A DNA stretch of 64,000 nt, taken from the NCBI GenBank assembly GCA_021776335.1, contig JAJFGB010000001.1:427431-491430 (forward strand), written 5' to 3'. This DNA is from Hyphococcus sp. Its GTDB lineage: Bacteria; Pseudomonadota; Alphaproteobacteria; Caulobacterales; Parvularculaceae. Positions 1 to 7,623 of this stretch are shown one piece after another. Position numbers and translations under genes: made by a program. The notes below the pieces were generated by a model, which saw only the letters and a list, made by a program, of their open reading frames with translations, did no database searches and was not told where the DNA came from. Positions within the stretch are counted from its first letter, which is position 1; every line of letters begins with the position of its first letter.

Positions 1-1
1 G

Positions 2-181
2 GCCACAGCTGCGATTACCTATTCCGCTTCATTTGGAAATGTGTCTGCGTCGCTTTTGGCCGCAGGCGTGGCCGGGATTAAACTTACGGTGGAAACAGAA
101 GATTTGAGATTTAGCAGTGGCGATGAAAAGCACCCATTTCAGTATGTCTCAAGATACGGTAGAGAGCTTAAATGGACCTAG
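2..181 (+). CDS. C-terminal end of an unidentified protein (cut by window edge)
   Basis: An open frame enters from the left edge and runs 59 codons to a TAG stop. It reads as plausible protein, starting ATAAITYSASFGNVSASLL and ending GRELKWT. No family is recognised. The start lies outside the window. It sits just left of the tRNA-Trp 3' fragment, so if that fragment marks the right end of an integrated element, this would be the element's last gene. The size of the whole protein is unknown. The next 150 bases up to the tRNA fragment hold no gene I can support. Confidence 0.5.
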   Translation, partial: ATAAITYSASFGNVSASLLAAGVAGIKLTVETEDLRFSSGDEKHPFQYVSRYGRELKWT

Positions 182-330
182 CGCCGAAGATGCTACCCGA
201 GCAAAAAGCTCATTCGTGCAATTTTGCTGGAAAAATGAATATGACTGGATGACAACAAAATCCTGTTTATGCCATGATTAAAGGGGCTAAATGCGATTAG
301 GCGAGATTGGACTTAACCGAACACGCAGAG

Positions 331-375
331 CTCCAAAACCGAGGGTCGCGGGTTCGAGTCCCTCCGCCCCTGCCA
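331..375 (+). tRNA. 3' fragment of tRNA-Trp(CCA), probable attachment-site remnant
   Basis: These 45 bases match the 3' part of a bacterial tRNA-Trp: anticodon loop CTCCAAA (anticodon CCA at 333-335), anticodon-stem strand ACCGA, T-loop TTCGAGT, acceptor strand CGCCCCT, discriminator G and encoded CCA. From the loop to CCA the length equals that of E. coli tRNA-Trp. The five bases before the loop (CAGAG) cannot pair as the 5' anticodon stem, and no D-arm or acceptor 5' strand lies at the right distance, so the gene is not complete. The T-stem has a C-U mismatch, as expected of a copy free of selection. Integrases commonly recombine in the anticodon loop and leave such a 3' end at the far side of the element. 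Confidence 0.8.
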
Positions 376-513
376 GGTCCAATTATCTGTTTCCGGAAAA
401 CATCGACAATGTTTAGCGGCGTGGTGAGGTTGCCACCTAGTTGGGCCTCATAGGCTACTTGTTTTCTACTTGATCAAGGGTGCGCTAAGCGCAGTAGAGG
501 AGGGAAGCGACAA

Positions 514-1011
514 ATGGAATCGGAAATAGCTGGAGCTTGGGGGGTTTTTGTTGGCGCCATTATTACTCTCGGTGGCACAATCTTTGTGGCCGAGCGTTAT
601 ACTTCCCACAAAAAACAACAAATCAGAGATGATCGGTATCTCGACGGGTGTGAGCGATTACTAACACGCGTTAACGACTCAATAGATCGAATAATCGCGG
701 CGTCTTTCTACGTCGGTTCGTACAGTTTGAATCCGAATGCTCCTTTTGACAGTATGATTGCAGATATTAGATTCGTTGAGATCGGTGCGTTGCAAGGAAT
801 ATACGCTCGCGCGTCAAAAAACTCCTTCGACGCGCTGTCAAATTGTTATCGAGAGTGGATAGTTGTTCTACGAACGGTTCAAACTGCAAACAGCGGAGAT
901 TTAAGTGCGGCAAAAACTGCTTACAAATCGAAAACTCGCGATCTTTTGGCGAAGATAAGAGAATTCTCTAATGAGATAGTCACATCCGTTAACAATCGTG
1001 GCCTTGTTTGA
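514..1011 (+). CDS. Hypothetical membrane-anchored protein
   Basis: 165 residues. The start has a strong Shine-Dalgarno (GAGGAGGG) about 10 bases upstream. Residues about 8-27 form one hydrophobic segment (AWGVFVGAIITLGGTIFVAE), followed by a basic stretch (HKKQQIRDDR) and a mostly helical soluble part. This suggests an N-terminal anchor with the bulk in the cytoplasm. No family is recognised. The base composition looks more AT-rich than the core genes further right, and it follows the tRNA-Trp fragment, so it may be accessory DNA. Function unknown. Confidence 0.6.
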   Translation: MESEIAGAWGVFVGAIITLGGTIFVAERYTSHKKQQIRDDRYLDGCERLLTRVNDSIDRIIAASFYVGSYSLNPNAPFDSMIADIRFVEIGALQGIYARASKNSFDALSNCYREWIVVLRTVQTANSGDLSAAKTAYKSKTRDLLAKIREFSNEIVTSVNNRGLV

Positions 1012-1053
1012 TAGCGCCTTATGCGGTTCCGCCCGAGTTCGCCCAAGGCGCCG

Positions 1054-1392
1054 CTATTTGCCCACCGCCGCCTTCCCGGTGTTTCGCCGAGCCACAGCCA
1101 AGGCGAGAATGTCAGCCTTGATGCCGCCGAACCACATGAGTTCCCGGCAATCGGAAAAGGAGATGTTGCTGTCGATACGGAGCGCTTCGCTTTCAAAGAC
1201 CGCAAGTTTAGCCTGCAGGGCCCATGGGGACGTCGCCGGCGTACTCAAAACCGCGTCGCGCGCTTGATCCAGTTCGTGATATAGACGATCTGTTTCCGCC
1301 GCGCGGGTTTTTTCTGCGCCGTCCAGTTCGGCGCAGCGCCCTTGCGCGATTTTGAAGGTTTCGAGGGCGTCGAAGAAGCTGTCCGTGGCCAT
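1054..1392 (-). CDS. Hypothetical small helical protein
   Basis: 112 residues, start ATG with an AAAGGA ribosome site about 7 bases upstream. It is mainly helical and charged (EKTRAAETDRLYHELDQARD) and has no signal peptide or membrane segment. No family is recognised. It is divergently transcribed from the XRE-family regulator at 1475, and a perfect inverted repeat lies between them, so the regulator probably controls both. Two short overlapping frames on the other strand are less protein-like and are not called. Confidence 0.55.
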   Translation of the reverse strand: MATDSFFDALETFKIAQGRCAELDGAEKTRAAETDRLYHELDQARDAVLSTPATSPWALQAKLAVFESEALRIDSNISFSDCRELMWFGGIKADILALAVARRNTGKAAVGK

Positions 1393-1413
1393 CTTGGATT
1401 CCTTTGCCGGTTG

Positions 1414-1440
1414 CTAATTGATACGAAAAGTATCAATTAG
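1414..1440. promoter_or_regulatory. Perfect 11-bp-arm inverted repeat, candidate operator
   Basis: Arms CTAATTGATAC (1414-1424) and GTATCAATTAG (1430-1440) are exact reverse complements separated by GAAAA. The repeat lies in the 82-base gap between divergent genes, one of which encodes a small XRE-type DNA-binding protein. Its position and symmetry suit an operator for that regulator. A hairpin terminator is unlikely, because it stands upstream of both genes and has no T-run after it. Confidence 0.6.
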
Positions 1441-1474
1441 AGTGCACATGTGACAATGGCACAACCGGGTAATT

Positions 1475-1699
1475 ATGACAAGCGCACAAGTGAGGGCAGC
1501 GCGCGGGCTGCTGAATTGGACCGTCCGGAACCTCGCTGATAAGGCGGGCATTCACAGAAACACGGTCACCAATATTGAAACCGAACGTTACAACGGTGAC
1601 GTCGAGACATTAAAAGCAATACGCAAAGCGCTCGAAAGGGCCGGCGTGCAATTTATTACCGAAAAAGGCGTAGGCGTTGGCGTAAAATTGAAACAATAA
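1475..1699 (+). CDS. XRE-family helix-turn-helix transcriptional regulator
   Basis: 74 residues consisting almost wholly of one Cro/C1-type domain. It begins TSAQVRAARGLLNWTVRNLA, followed by the recognition region AGIHRNTVTNIETER and the typical tail ALERAGVQFI. Such short XRE proteins are common in alphaproteobacterial accessory regions and act as DNA-binding repressors of their own locus. The divergent neighbour at 1054-1392 and the 27-bp inverted repeat between them suggest a self-regulated divergent pair. The actual target is unknown. Confidence 0.85.
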   Translation: MTSAQVRAARGLLNWTVRNLADKAGIHRNTVTNIETERYNGDVETLKAIRKALERAGVQFITEKGVGVGVKLKQ

Positions 1700-1718
1700 A
1701 CGCGAACGGGTGCACGAA

Positions 1719-1865
1719 ATGCGAATTGTTGTTCAAGCTGAAACCGAAAATGATGCGTTCACCGTTCGGGAAAACTCGAGCAAATCAGAAACTGTGTTTC
1801 GCAAAGATACAACAAGTGGCCGTCATGTGAGCAATGGGCAGAGATTCTTCCGGCCTGGTTCGTGA
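1719..1865 (+). CDS. Possible small protein overlapping the next gene
   Basis: 48-codon frame starting ATG (MRIVVQAETENDAFTVRENS). Its TGA stop overlaps the GTG start of the next gene in the arrangement GTGA, as often seen with translational coupling. No strong ribosome site is visible and no family is recognised. It lies 19 bases after the XRE gene on the same strand, so it could be part of one transcript. Weakly supported. Confidence 0.3.
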   Translation: MRIVVQAETENDAFTVRENSSKSETVFRKDTTSGRHVSNGQRFFRPGS

Positions 1866-2158
1866 AATATTTTGGGCCTGAGTTAAATCAACAGGAAGCG
1901 GAAGACTATGTAGAGCGCTGGCGTAAGCTTACGCCGCAAGAACGGCAAGAAGCGGAAGAGATTCGAGTGTGGTCTTTGTGTGACTGGATATACTGGTTTG
2001 AACCGCAAAACAGCAGTTGGACATGGTGTAGCGTCAACGCCATCGACTCAAAAAAACTGGAATTCATTCTTGAGGCTGAGGCATCGCCGATTCCAATGGG
2101 CGCTATGGATTTTCTGTTGCGATGCTTTGATGCAAAAAGAATTGATGCTGGCCGTTAG
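1862..2158 (+). CDS. Hypothetical protein
   Basis: 98 residues, GTG start inside the stop of the preceding small frame. The protein is acidic and rich in Trp, Glu and Gln (CDWIYWFEPQNSSWTWCSV). There is no signal peptide or membrane helix, and no family is recognised. It ends 18 bases before the convergent end of the DUF2474 gene of the bd-oxidase operon, so it marks the right border of the small accessory cluster. Confidence 0.45.
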   Translation: MKYFGPELNQQEAEDYVERWRKLTPQERQEAEEIRVWSLCDWIYWFEPQNSSWTWCSVNAIDSKKLEFILEAEASPIPMGAMDFLLRCFDAKRIDAGR

Positions 2159-2176
2159 CAGGGCGCGTCACGCGCT

Positions 2177-2338
2177 TCAATTCACAAACAACAGCGCCCG
2201 CATGAGATAGGCGACAGCGGCGACGCAAGCGACGCTAAGACCCGCAATTACGACAAACCAGAAGAGTTTGCGGACAGGCGATGTTTTGTCTGCATCTGTT
2301 TCTTCGGCGGGGCCGACGGGCGTAAAGCGGTCAGCCAT
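2177..2338 (-). CDS. DUF2474-type small membrane subunit of the bd oxidase operon
   Basis: 53 residues: a polar N-terminus (MADRFTPVGPAEETDADK) followed by one transmembrane helix with flanking aromatic and basic residues (LFWFVVIAGLSVACVAAVAY, then LMRALLF). This matches the DUF2474 pattern of small proteins encoded last in cyanide-insensitive-oxidase operons, the counterpart of CydX. Its ATG lies 8 bases inside the end of cydB, which supports coupled translation. It acts in the inner membrane, presumably stabilising the oxidase; that role is by analogy. Confidence 0.8.
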   Translation of the reverse strand: MADRFTPVGPAEETDADKTSPVRKLFWFVVIAGLSVACVAAVAYLMRALLFVN

Positions 2339-3365
2339 GATAACCGTCTTCGGGCTTCACCTTGCCCCAGAACAGCCTGTAGACATAAACCGTATACGCC
2401 AGAATGATCGGCAGCATCGGGCCGCCGCCCCACAGCAACAGGCTAAGGGAGTTATCCCGCGCGGCTGTTTCCCAGATGGTTTTGGCGAACGGCACATTAT
2501 AGGGGAAAATCGAAATCCCGAGGCCGAGATAGCCGGTGAGAAATAAACCGGCGGCCAGAAGGAAAGGCCGCCAGTCAGGCGCTTTCGTATTCGGCGCGGT
2601 GTTGCGCCACAACCAGATCACCAGGCCAAAAGCGATCATGGGCACAGGCGCCACGAATAAAAACTTGCTGAAATCGACACTCGCCATCGTCACGCCCCAG
2701 CGTTCGGTAATGCGCGGGTCAATAGAGAGCGTTGCGAGACTGACCATGCCCATGGAAACAGCAACGCCGACAAGAGCGCGGCGCGCCCATTTGCGCGCGC
2801 CGATCTGTGTTTCACCTTCGGTCTTGAGAATAAGCCAGCATGATCCGAGGAGCACATAACCGATGACAACGCTGGCGCCGGTCATCAGCGTAAAGGGTGT
2901 GAGCCAGTCAAAGATGCCGCCGGTAAAGGCGCGGTCAGTGACGGTCACGCCCTGAATAAAGGCGCCGAGAATAAACCCTTGTGAAAGGGCGGCGACAAGA
3001 GAGCCCCAAAAGAAGGCGCCGTTCCAGAACGCCTTTGTTGTTGCATGCGCCGCCTTGTGACGGAATTCAAAGGCGACGCCGCGAAAGATAAGCGCAAAGA
3101 GCATCGCAAATATCGGCAGATAAAATGCCGGCATCAAGATCGCATAGGCGAGGGGGAAGGCGGCGAAGAGCCCGCCGCCGCCAAGCACAAGCCAGGTTTC
3201 ATTCCCGTCCCACACAGGTTCAATAGAGGCGGTGAGCCGCGTTCGCTCGGCTTCATCACTGGCAAAGCCTGAAAGAATGCCAACGCCAAGATCAAACCCG
3301 TCAAGCAAGACATACATCATGACGGCAACGGCGATTAAGACGGCCCAGATCAGAGGAAGGTCCAT
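2331..3365 (-). CDS. cydB: Cytochrome bd-type (cyanide-insensitive) ubiquinol oxidase subunit II
   Basis: 344 residues, with several hydrophobic helices throughout. It starts MDLPLIWAVLIAVAVMMYVL, then LLDGFDLGVGIL, the signature start of CydB. The motif EPVWDGNETWLVLGGGGLFA follows near residues 49-68. The frame is open 60 codons further upstream, but that part overlaps cydA in another frame and the family begins at this methionine. It is separated from cydA by one base (TAA-A-ATG). CydB pairs with CydA in a membrane quinol oxidase that reduces oxygen to water. Its length suits the shorter CioB type. Confidence 0.95.
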   Translation of the reverse strand: MDLPLIWAVLIAVAVMMYVLLDGFDLGVGILSGFASDEAERTRLTASIEPVWDGNETWLVLGGGGLFAAFPLAYAILMPAFYLPIFAMLFALIFRGVAFEFRHKAAHATTKAFWNGAFFWGSLVAALSQGFILGAFIQGVTVTDRAFTGGIFDWLTPFTLMTGASVVIGYVLLGSCWLILKTEGETQIGARKWARRALVGVAVSMGMVSLATLSIDPRITERWGVTMASVDFSKFLFVAPVPMIAFGLVIWLWRNTAPNTKAPDWRPFLLAAGLFLTGYLGLGISIFPYNVPFAKTIWETAARDNSLSLLLWGGGPMLPIILAYTVYVYRLFWGKVKPEDGYHG

Positions 3366-3366
3366 T

Positions 3367-4809
3367 TTACGTCCCCTGTTGCGCTGGCGCGGCGACGATG
3401 TCGTCGGCGCTCTCGGCCGGTTCATTGATGGCGCCCAGCGGCGTACCGGGCGCGCGCCGTCCCGGGGGCGCCGGGCCTCCTGCAGCGGGCGGTTCAGCCG
3501 GCGCATCGTCAAAGCCTCGCGTTGCAATGCGCGCCATATAAACAATGCCCGCTGTAAAGATGATGGCGTAAACGATCATGAAGACCACAAGCGATGTGGC
3601 AACGGCGCTGACGGGGACAGGCGAAACGCTGTCGGCGGTGCGCAATGCGCCGTAGATTGTATAGGGCTGGCGGCCGACCTCTGCGGTCATCCAGCCGGTG
3701 ATCACAGCGATGAAACCAAGCATGCCGCCCGGAACCGCCAGCCAGTGAAAAAGCGCGGGTCTGTCGATGCGGCCCGTGCGCCAGAGCCATAACCCCCAAA
3801 GCCCGAGGGTTAAAAGCGCAAGGCCCGAGCCGACCATGATCCGAAAGCTCCAGAAGGTGATAAAAACCGGCGGATGTTCGCTCGCCGGAAAGGCGTCGAG
3901 ACCTTTCAGCGGTTTTCCGCCGCCGACAATGACATTGCCAAGGCCCGGCACGCCGATCTCGGCGATATTGCGCCCGGCTTCCTGGTCGGGAATGGCGAAC
4001 AAAATTGTCGGCTGGCTTTCTTTTGTTTCCCACCAGCCTTCCATCGCTGCGAGTTTTGCAGGTTGATAATGATGCACCACTTCGCCGGACCAATGACCGG
4101 CCCAGATCTGCAACGGCATCAACAGCGCCAGTGTGCTTGCCGCCATGCGCATCTGCCAGCGCGTCGGTTCGGTGCTGCGGCCTTTGAGGGTCTGCCAGGC
4201 GCCCGCCGCTAATATGACGGCCGCCGTGGTGATGAAAGCGGCGAGCATCATATGCACATAACGTGAGGGGAAGCTTGGGTTGAAAATAACCTCGGCCCAG
4301 TTCGTTGCATAAAACCGCCCGTCAGCATCGATCGCGTAGCCCACCGGCGTTTGCATCCAGCTATTGGCGGATAAAATCCAGAAGGCGGAAATCATTGTGC
4401 CAATCGCAACGGCGCAGGTGGCGGTGAAATGCAGACGGTTGCCGACCCGTTTCCAACCGAACAGCATGACGCCCAAAAAAGTCGCCTCAAGGAAAAAGGC
4501 GGTCAATACTTCATAGCCGAGGAGGGGGCCGATCACGCTGCCGGCCTTGTCGGAAAATACGCTCCAGTTGGTGCCGAATTGGTAACTCATGACGACGCCG
4601 GTCACGACGCCCATGGCAAAGGCGATCGCAAAAATTTTCACCCAGTGAAGATAGAGTTTTAGAAAGACATCGCGCTTGGTGCGCAGCCACAGGCCCTCGC
4701 AAACGGCGAGAAACGCCGCAAGACCAATCGTGAATGACGGAAACATGATATGAAAGGCGATGACAAAGCCGAATTGCAATCGCGACAGGATAAGAGCGTC
4801 AAGTTCCAT
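3367..4809 (-). CDS. cydA: Cytochrome bd-type (cyanide-insensitive) ubiquinol oxidase subunit I
   Basis: 480 residues. It carries the haem- and quinol-binding subunit hallmarks: His20 in FGFVIAFHIMFPSF, a second His in PSRYVHMML, the haem-ligand Met in SFRIMVG, the quinol-loop motif QPAKLAAMEGWW, and GWMTAEVGRQPY near the end. The Q-loop is short, which places it with the CioA (cyanide-insensitive) group. The last roughly 45 residues form a Pro/Ala-rich hydrophilic tail (PPAAGGPAPPGRRAPG) that is unusual and of unknown use. It is first gene of the operon cydA-cydB-DUF2474. Two near-identical palindromes lie 34-72 bases upstream of the start and probably bind its regulator. Confidence 0.95.
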   Translation of the reverse strand: MELDALILSRLQFGFVIAFHIMFPSFTIGLAAFLAVCEGLWLRTKRDVFLKLYLHWVKIFAIAFAMGVVTGVVMSYQFGTNWSVFSDKAGSVIGPLLGYEVLTAFFLEATFLGVMLFGWKRVGNRLHFTATCAVAIGTMISAFWILSANSWMQTPVGYAIDADGRFYATNWAEVIFNPSFPSRYVHMMLAAFITTAAVILAAGAWQTLKGRSTEPTRWQMRMAASTLALLMPLQIWAGHWSGEVVHHYQPAKLAAMEGWWETKESQPTILFAIPDQEAGRNIAEIGVPGLGNVIVGGGKPLKGLDAFPASEHPPVFITFWSFRIMVGSGLALLTLGLWGLWLWRTGRIDRPALFHWLAVPGGMLGFIAVITGWMTAEVGRQPYTIYGALRTADSVSPVPVSAVATSLVVFMIVYAIIFTAGIVYMARIATRGFDDAPAEPPAAGGPAPPGRRAPGTPLGAINEPAESADDIVAAPAQQGT

Positions 4810-4842
4810 ATTGCCGTTTCCTCAGCAGCTCCCTGTAATTAG

Positions 4843-4881
4843 TTGGAACTGTTCCAAAGTAATGAATTAGAACTGCTCCAA
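4843..4881. promoter_or_regulatory. Two 15-bp palindromic boxes upstream of cydA
   Basis: TTGGAACTGTTCCAA at 4843-4857 is a perfect palindrome around a central T. A second box, TTAGAACTGCTCCAA at 4867-4881, agrees at 13 of 15 positions. Their starts are 24 bases apart. They lie in the 332-base gap between cydA (transcribed left) and the DUF1330 gene (transcribed right). The layout suits two operators for a dimeric repressor controlling the oxidase. The regulator is not identifiable from the sequence. The rest of the gap holds no gene I can support. Confidence 0.6.
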
Positions 4882-5141
4882 AAACACGACGCCTCGGCGC
4901 CGCAGAGGCGCAATGTCGCATAACAATAATCGCGCAAAGCGATCCGGATTAAAAATTACTAACTGACTGGCGCCGGTGGTTATCGCTTCGATAACGCGTG
5001 GTCATGTCTGACGCCCATAAAATGTCTAATGCATTCTTAGGCGCTTTTCATTGTAAGCAACAGTCCGGGCGCATAAATGGTTGAGGCGGTTTTAAGACAG
5101 CCTGCGGCCGCGCGACGCTGTACTGCGAAAGGGTGTGACGG

Positions 5142-5432
5142 ATGACTGCTTATCTTGTCCTTGATTTTTCAATTCTCGATTTTGGCGCTTTTAGAAAATA
5201 TATCGACGGCGTGCCCGCATTCATCGCAAAGCATGGCGGACGCTACATAGTTCAGGGTGTGGAGCCGGAAGTCATGGAAGGGGACTGGACGCCGGAACGC
5301 GTCGTCATCATCGAATTTCCGTCAAGGGGACACGCCACAGAATTTCTGGGCGACCCGGCTTTCCAGGACCTCAAATCAGTGCGAAAAAACACGACCACAA
5401 GCAAACTGATTCTGGTCGAGGGCTGCGTTTAA
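5142..5432 (+). CDS. DUF1330 domain protein
   Basis: 96 residues, complete single domain of the DUF1330 (dimeric alpha/beta barrel) family. Visible features are the start AYLVLDFSILDFGAFRKYID, the segment GGRYIVQGVEPEVMEGDW and RVVIIEFPSRGHATEFLGDP, followed by the C-terminal SKLILVEG. Small proteins of this fold bind or process small molecules, but DUF1330 itself has no settled reaction. It stands alone between the bd oxidase promoter region and the secreted protein at 5607. Confidence 0.85.
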   Translation: MTAYLVLDFSILDFGAFRKYIDGVPAFIAKHGGRYIVQGVEPEVMEGDWTPERVVIIEFPSRGHATEFLGDPAFQDLKSVRKNTTTSKLILVEGCV

Positions 5433-5606
5433 CGCTGTTCATCCTTTCGCGTTGTCGCGCGTCTTAACCAAAAACACTGATATTATCCGGGCTCGCGCGG
5501 TTCAATCCATGCCCCGGGTGCGTGATTTCACTTGAGATTTTGTTATGGAGATTCTCAAGAGTTTTTGGTGTAAGCTTGCCAAGGTTTTGTGGTATTGGCG
5601 GTGCAT

Positions 5607-7364
5607 ATGGCGGTTTTAAAATACATCACTGTGGCAGGGCTTTTGTTTGTGAGCGCATTTTTTGCAGGCTCGCATGCGTTGGCATGGCAGGATCAGGCGC
5701 AGACAGAAGGCGCCGATCAACGTGCAGCAAAGATTCAAGGGGGCCCGTGGTTCCTGTCGCCATGGAATATAGAATCGGCGCCGGCGAATTTCATGCACGC
5801 CAATACTATGCTGTGGTGGGAAGGCCCGCCAAACAATAAAAAACGTCTTGATGCGCAATATATCAGTTCAGAGACAGGCCTGCCTCATTCGCTGCCGCGC
5901 GGTACATTCGCTACAACTGCTTATTACTGGAATGTTGCGGGCTTCGATGGAACATGGGTTCTCGAAGCGATTGGCGATGCAAGAGTGAGCCCCGGGCTCG
6001 CCCGCAATCAAAGACGCATTTCGAAAAAACGCGTCGAATTCGTGAACGATCCGAGCTTTCGGCCGGTGCTTTATATTCAAATTGACAGCATCGGCAAAGG
6101 CGGCCTCCAGGGGATACGTCTCTATCGCAAAGAAGATGAGGCGCGCCTTAAGGCCGGCAAGCATTGGTCGAGCGCCTTTGTCGCCGAAGCGGCGAAATAT
6201 GATGTGATCCGCACAATGGACCTTCAAAATACAAACGGCGCATTCGTAAACGAGGCAGCGGACATTCCGCCTGTCACTTATGCATTTTGGGGCAATAAGG
6301 GTGGAGGCCCCAAGGTATCACTGCCGCTCGAAGCTTTGTTTGCGCTGGGCGTTGAGGCCGATACTGAAATCTGGTTTCAGGCGCCGATCCATTTAGGGTT
6401 TCCATATAATTTGGGCGATCCGGCAATTACTGGCGGCGCCGACGGCGTTGACAGTGTGCGCAAAGTCGCCGGCGCTCATTACGAAGCGATCATCGCCAGT
6501 CCGGAATGGGATAAATATGCCGACGACGTCGTCGCCGCGCTGGAGGCTTCCGGTTATCCGGAAACGCGAACGCTCTATATTGGTCTCGGCAATGAAATCT
6601 GGAATTTCGCCGGCTGGGGCTTTCGCCTCCAGACCCATTATGCGGACGGCATTGGTGCTGCTTATATTGGGAAACCAGGTGACCATAATCGGGTTGGCTA
6701 TGGCGTTCTTTCCGCAAGACTGATGCTGGCGTTCGACGCTGCCTTTGCCCGCGCGGGGCGTGATCAGGCGCGCATTCATGTCATCGAAGGCCAGGCGGCA
6801 AATGATTATGCAACCCGGCGAACACTGGAACTGGCGCAACGTTATATTGTGAAGCAAGGTCATAACTGGAATGATTATGCGCCGCGCATGGGTGTTTCCA
6901 TTGCCTCCTATTGGGGCGGGTACTGGGACAAACAAATGAGCCTCCCGCAATGGAAGGATGCGATTGCGGCCGACCCGGTAGCGGCGGCGAAAGCGCGAGC
7001 AGATTTCATCATCGATGGGCCGGCGCATATTGTCGGCACCAAGGGGTGGGTTGTGCGCCAGTTTGCACGCCACAAAGTGCAGGCTGAAGTTTTCGGCGTT
7101 TCCGTCATTGGCGCCTATGAAGGCGGCAGCCACGATATTAAACCCGCGCAGATTCCCGGCGGATTTTATAATGCCTATCTTTGGGGGCCAGAGGGTGCGC
7201 GCGTGAATGAAGCCGTCAATGATGCGCTGGTCGCAGCCTATCCGGGGATTATCCTCTCAAACTATGCTTTGGCGGGCCGGGTTGGCGGCCAGCCCTGGCA
7301 TGACGGGCCGATCGGCGGCGACACTGAGATGCAGCGGTCCTGGGTCAAATATCAGCGGAGATAG
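5607..7364 (+). CDS. Exported glycoside-hydrolase-like TIM-barrel protein
   Basis: 585 residues from the preferred ATG, which begins a clear signal peptide (VLKYITVAGLLFVSAFFAG, cut near ALA-W). An upstream GTG would add 6 residues. I see no close named family. The segment YIGLGNEIWNFAGWGF, with Asn329-Glu330, resembles the acid/base Asn-Glu of clan-A glycoside hydrolases, and VSVIGAYEGGSHD, with Glu505, sits about where a nucleophile Glu would be. Aromatic-rich stretches (SPWNIES, MLWWEGPPNNKK) suit carbohydrate binding. Predicted periplasmic or secreted. Substrate unknown; the assignment to a glycosidase fold is inference. Confidence 0.6.
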   Translation: MAVLKYITVAGLLFVSAFFAGSHALAWQDQAQTEGADQRAAKIQGGPWFLSPWNIESAPANFMHANTMLWWEGPPNNKKRLDAQYISSETGLPHSLPRGTFATTAYYWNVAGFDGTWVLEAIGDARVSPGLARNQRRISKKRVEFVNDPSFRPVLYIQIDSIGKGGLQGIRLYRKEDEARLKAGKHWSSAFVAEAAKYDVIRTMDLQNTNGAFVNEAADIPPVTYAFWGNKGGGPKVSLPLEALFALGVEADTEIWFQAPIHLGFPYNLGDPAITGGADGVDSVRKVAGAHYEAIIASPEWDKYADDVVAALEASGYPETRTLYIGLGNEIWNFAGWGFRLQTHYADGIGAAYIGKPGDHNRVGYGVLSARLMLAFDAAFARAGRDQARIHVIEGQAANDYATRRTLELAQRYIVKQGHNWNDYAPRMGVSIASYWGGYWDKQMSLPQWKDAIAADPVAAAKARADFIIDGPAHIVGTKGWVVRQFARHKVQAEVFGVSVIGAYEGGSHDIKPAQIPGGFYNAYLWGPEGARVNEAVNDALVAAYPGIILSNYALAGRVGGQPWHDGPIGGDTEMQRSWVKYQRR

Positions 7365-7623
7365 AGGGGTATCCAGCAAAAAGGGATACAGTTTTGTTGT
7401 TCGAAAGCGCGCCCAAACAATAGCTTAGCGGGGGCAATCCGATTGTCAGGGCGGCCAATCTGTACCGCAACGGGCCGAATTTTCTACGCTGAAATACGCT
7501 ATTGTCCGCTTGACCAGGCGGGAAAAAGGCTTACCTAGGGGCTATCTTCCTAAATCCGAAGACAATGGCAGCGTAAGGGCAGCGCCCGAGCCCCCATGTC
7601 TTCAAGCCCGAAACGGACGACCG

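Noticed and set aside
282-375. Possible complete tRNA using AGGGGC at 282-287 as acceptor 5' strand with the CGCCCCT end
   Set aside because: The distance to CCA is 94 bases against 76 for tRNA-Trp, no D-arm can be built, and the 5' anticodon stem does not pair.
331-375. 3' end of a tmRNA
   Set aside because: The CTCCAAAACC anticodon-loop segment and total length match tRNA-Trp; no tmRNA 5' half, tag frame or pseudoknots are nearby.
998-1284. Two short plus-strand frames over the hypothetical gene at 1054-1392
   Set aside because: Arg/Pro-rich shadow frames without ribosome sites; the minus-strand frame has protein-like composition and a ribosome site.
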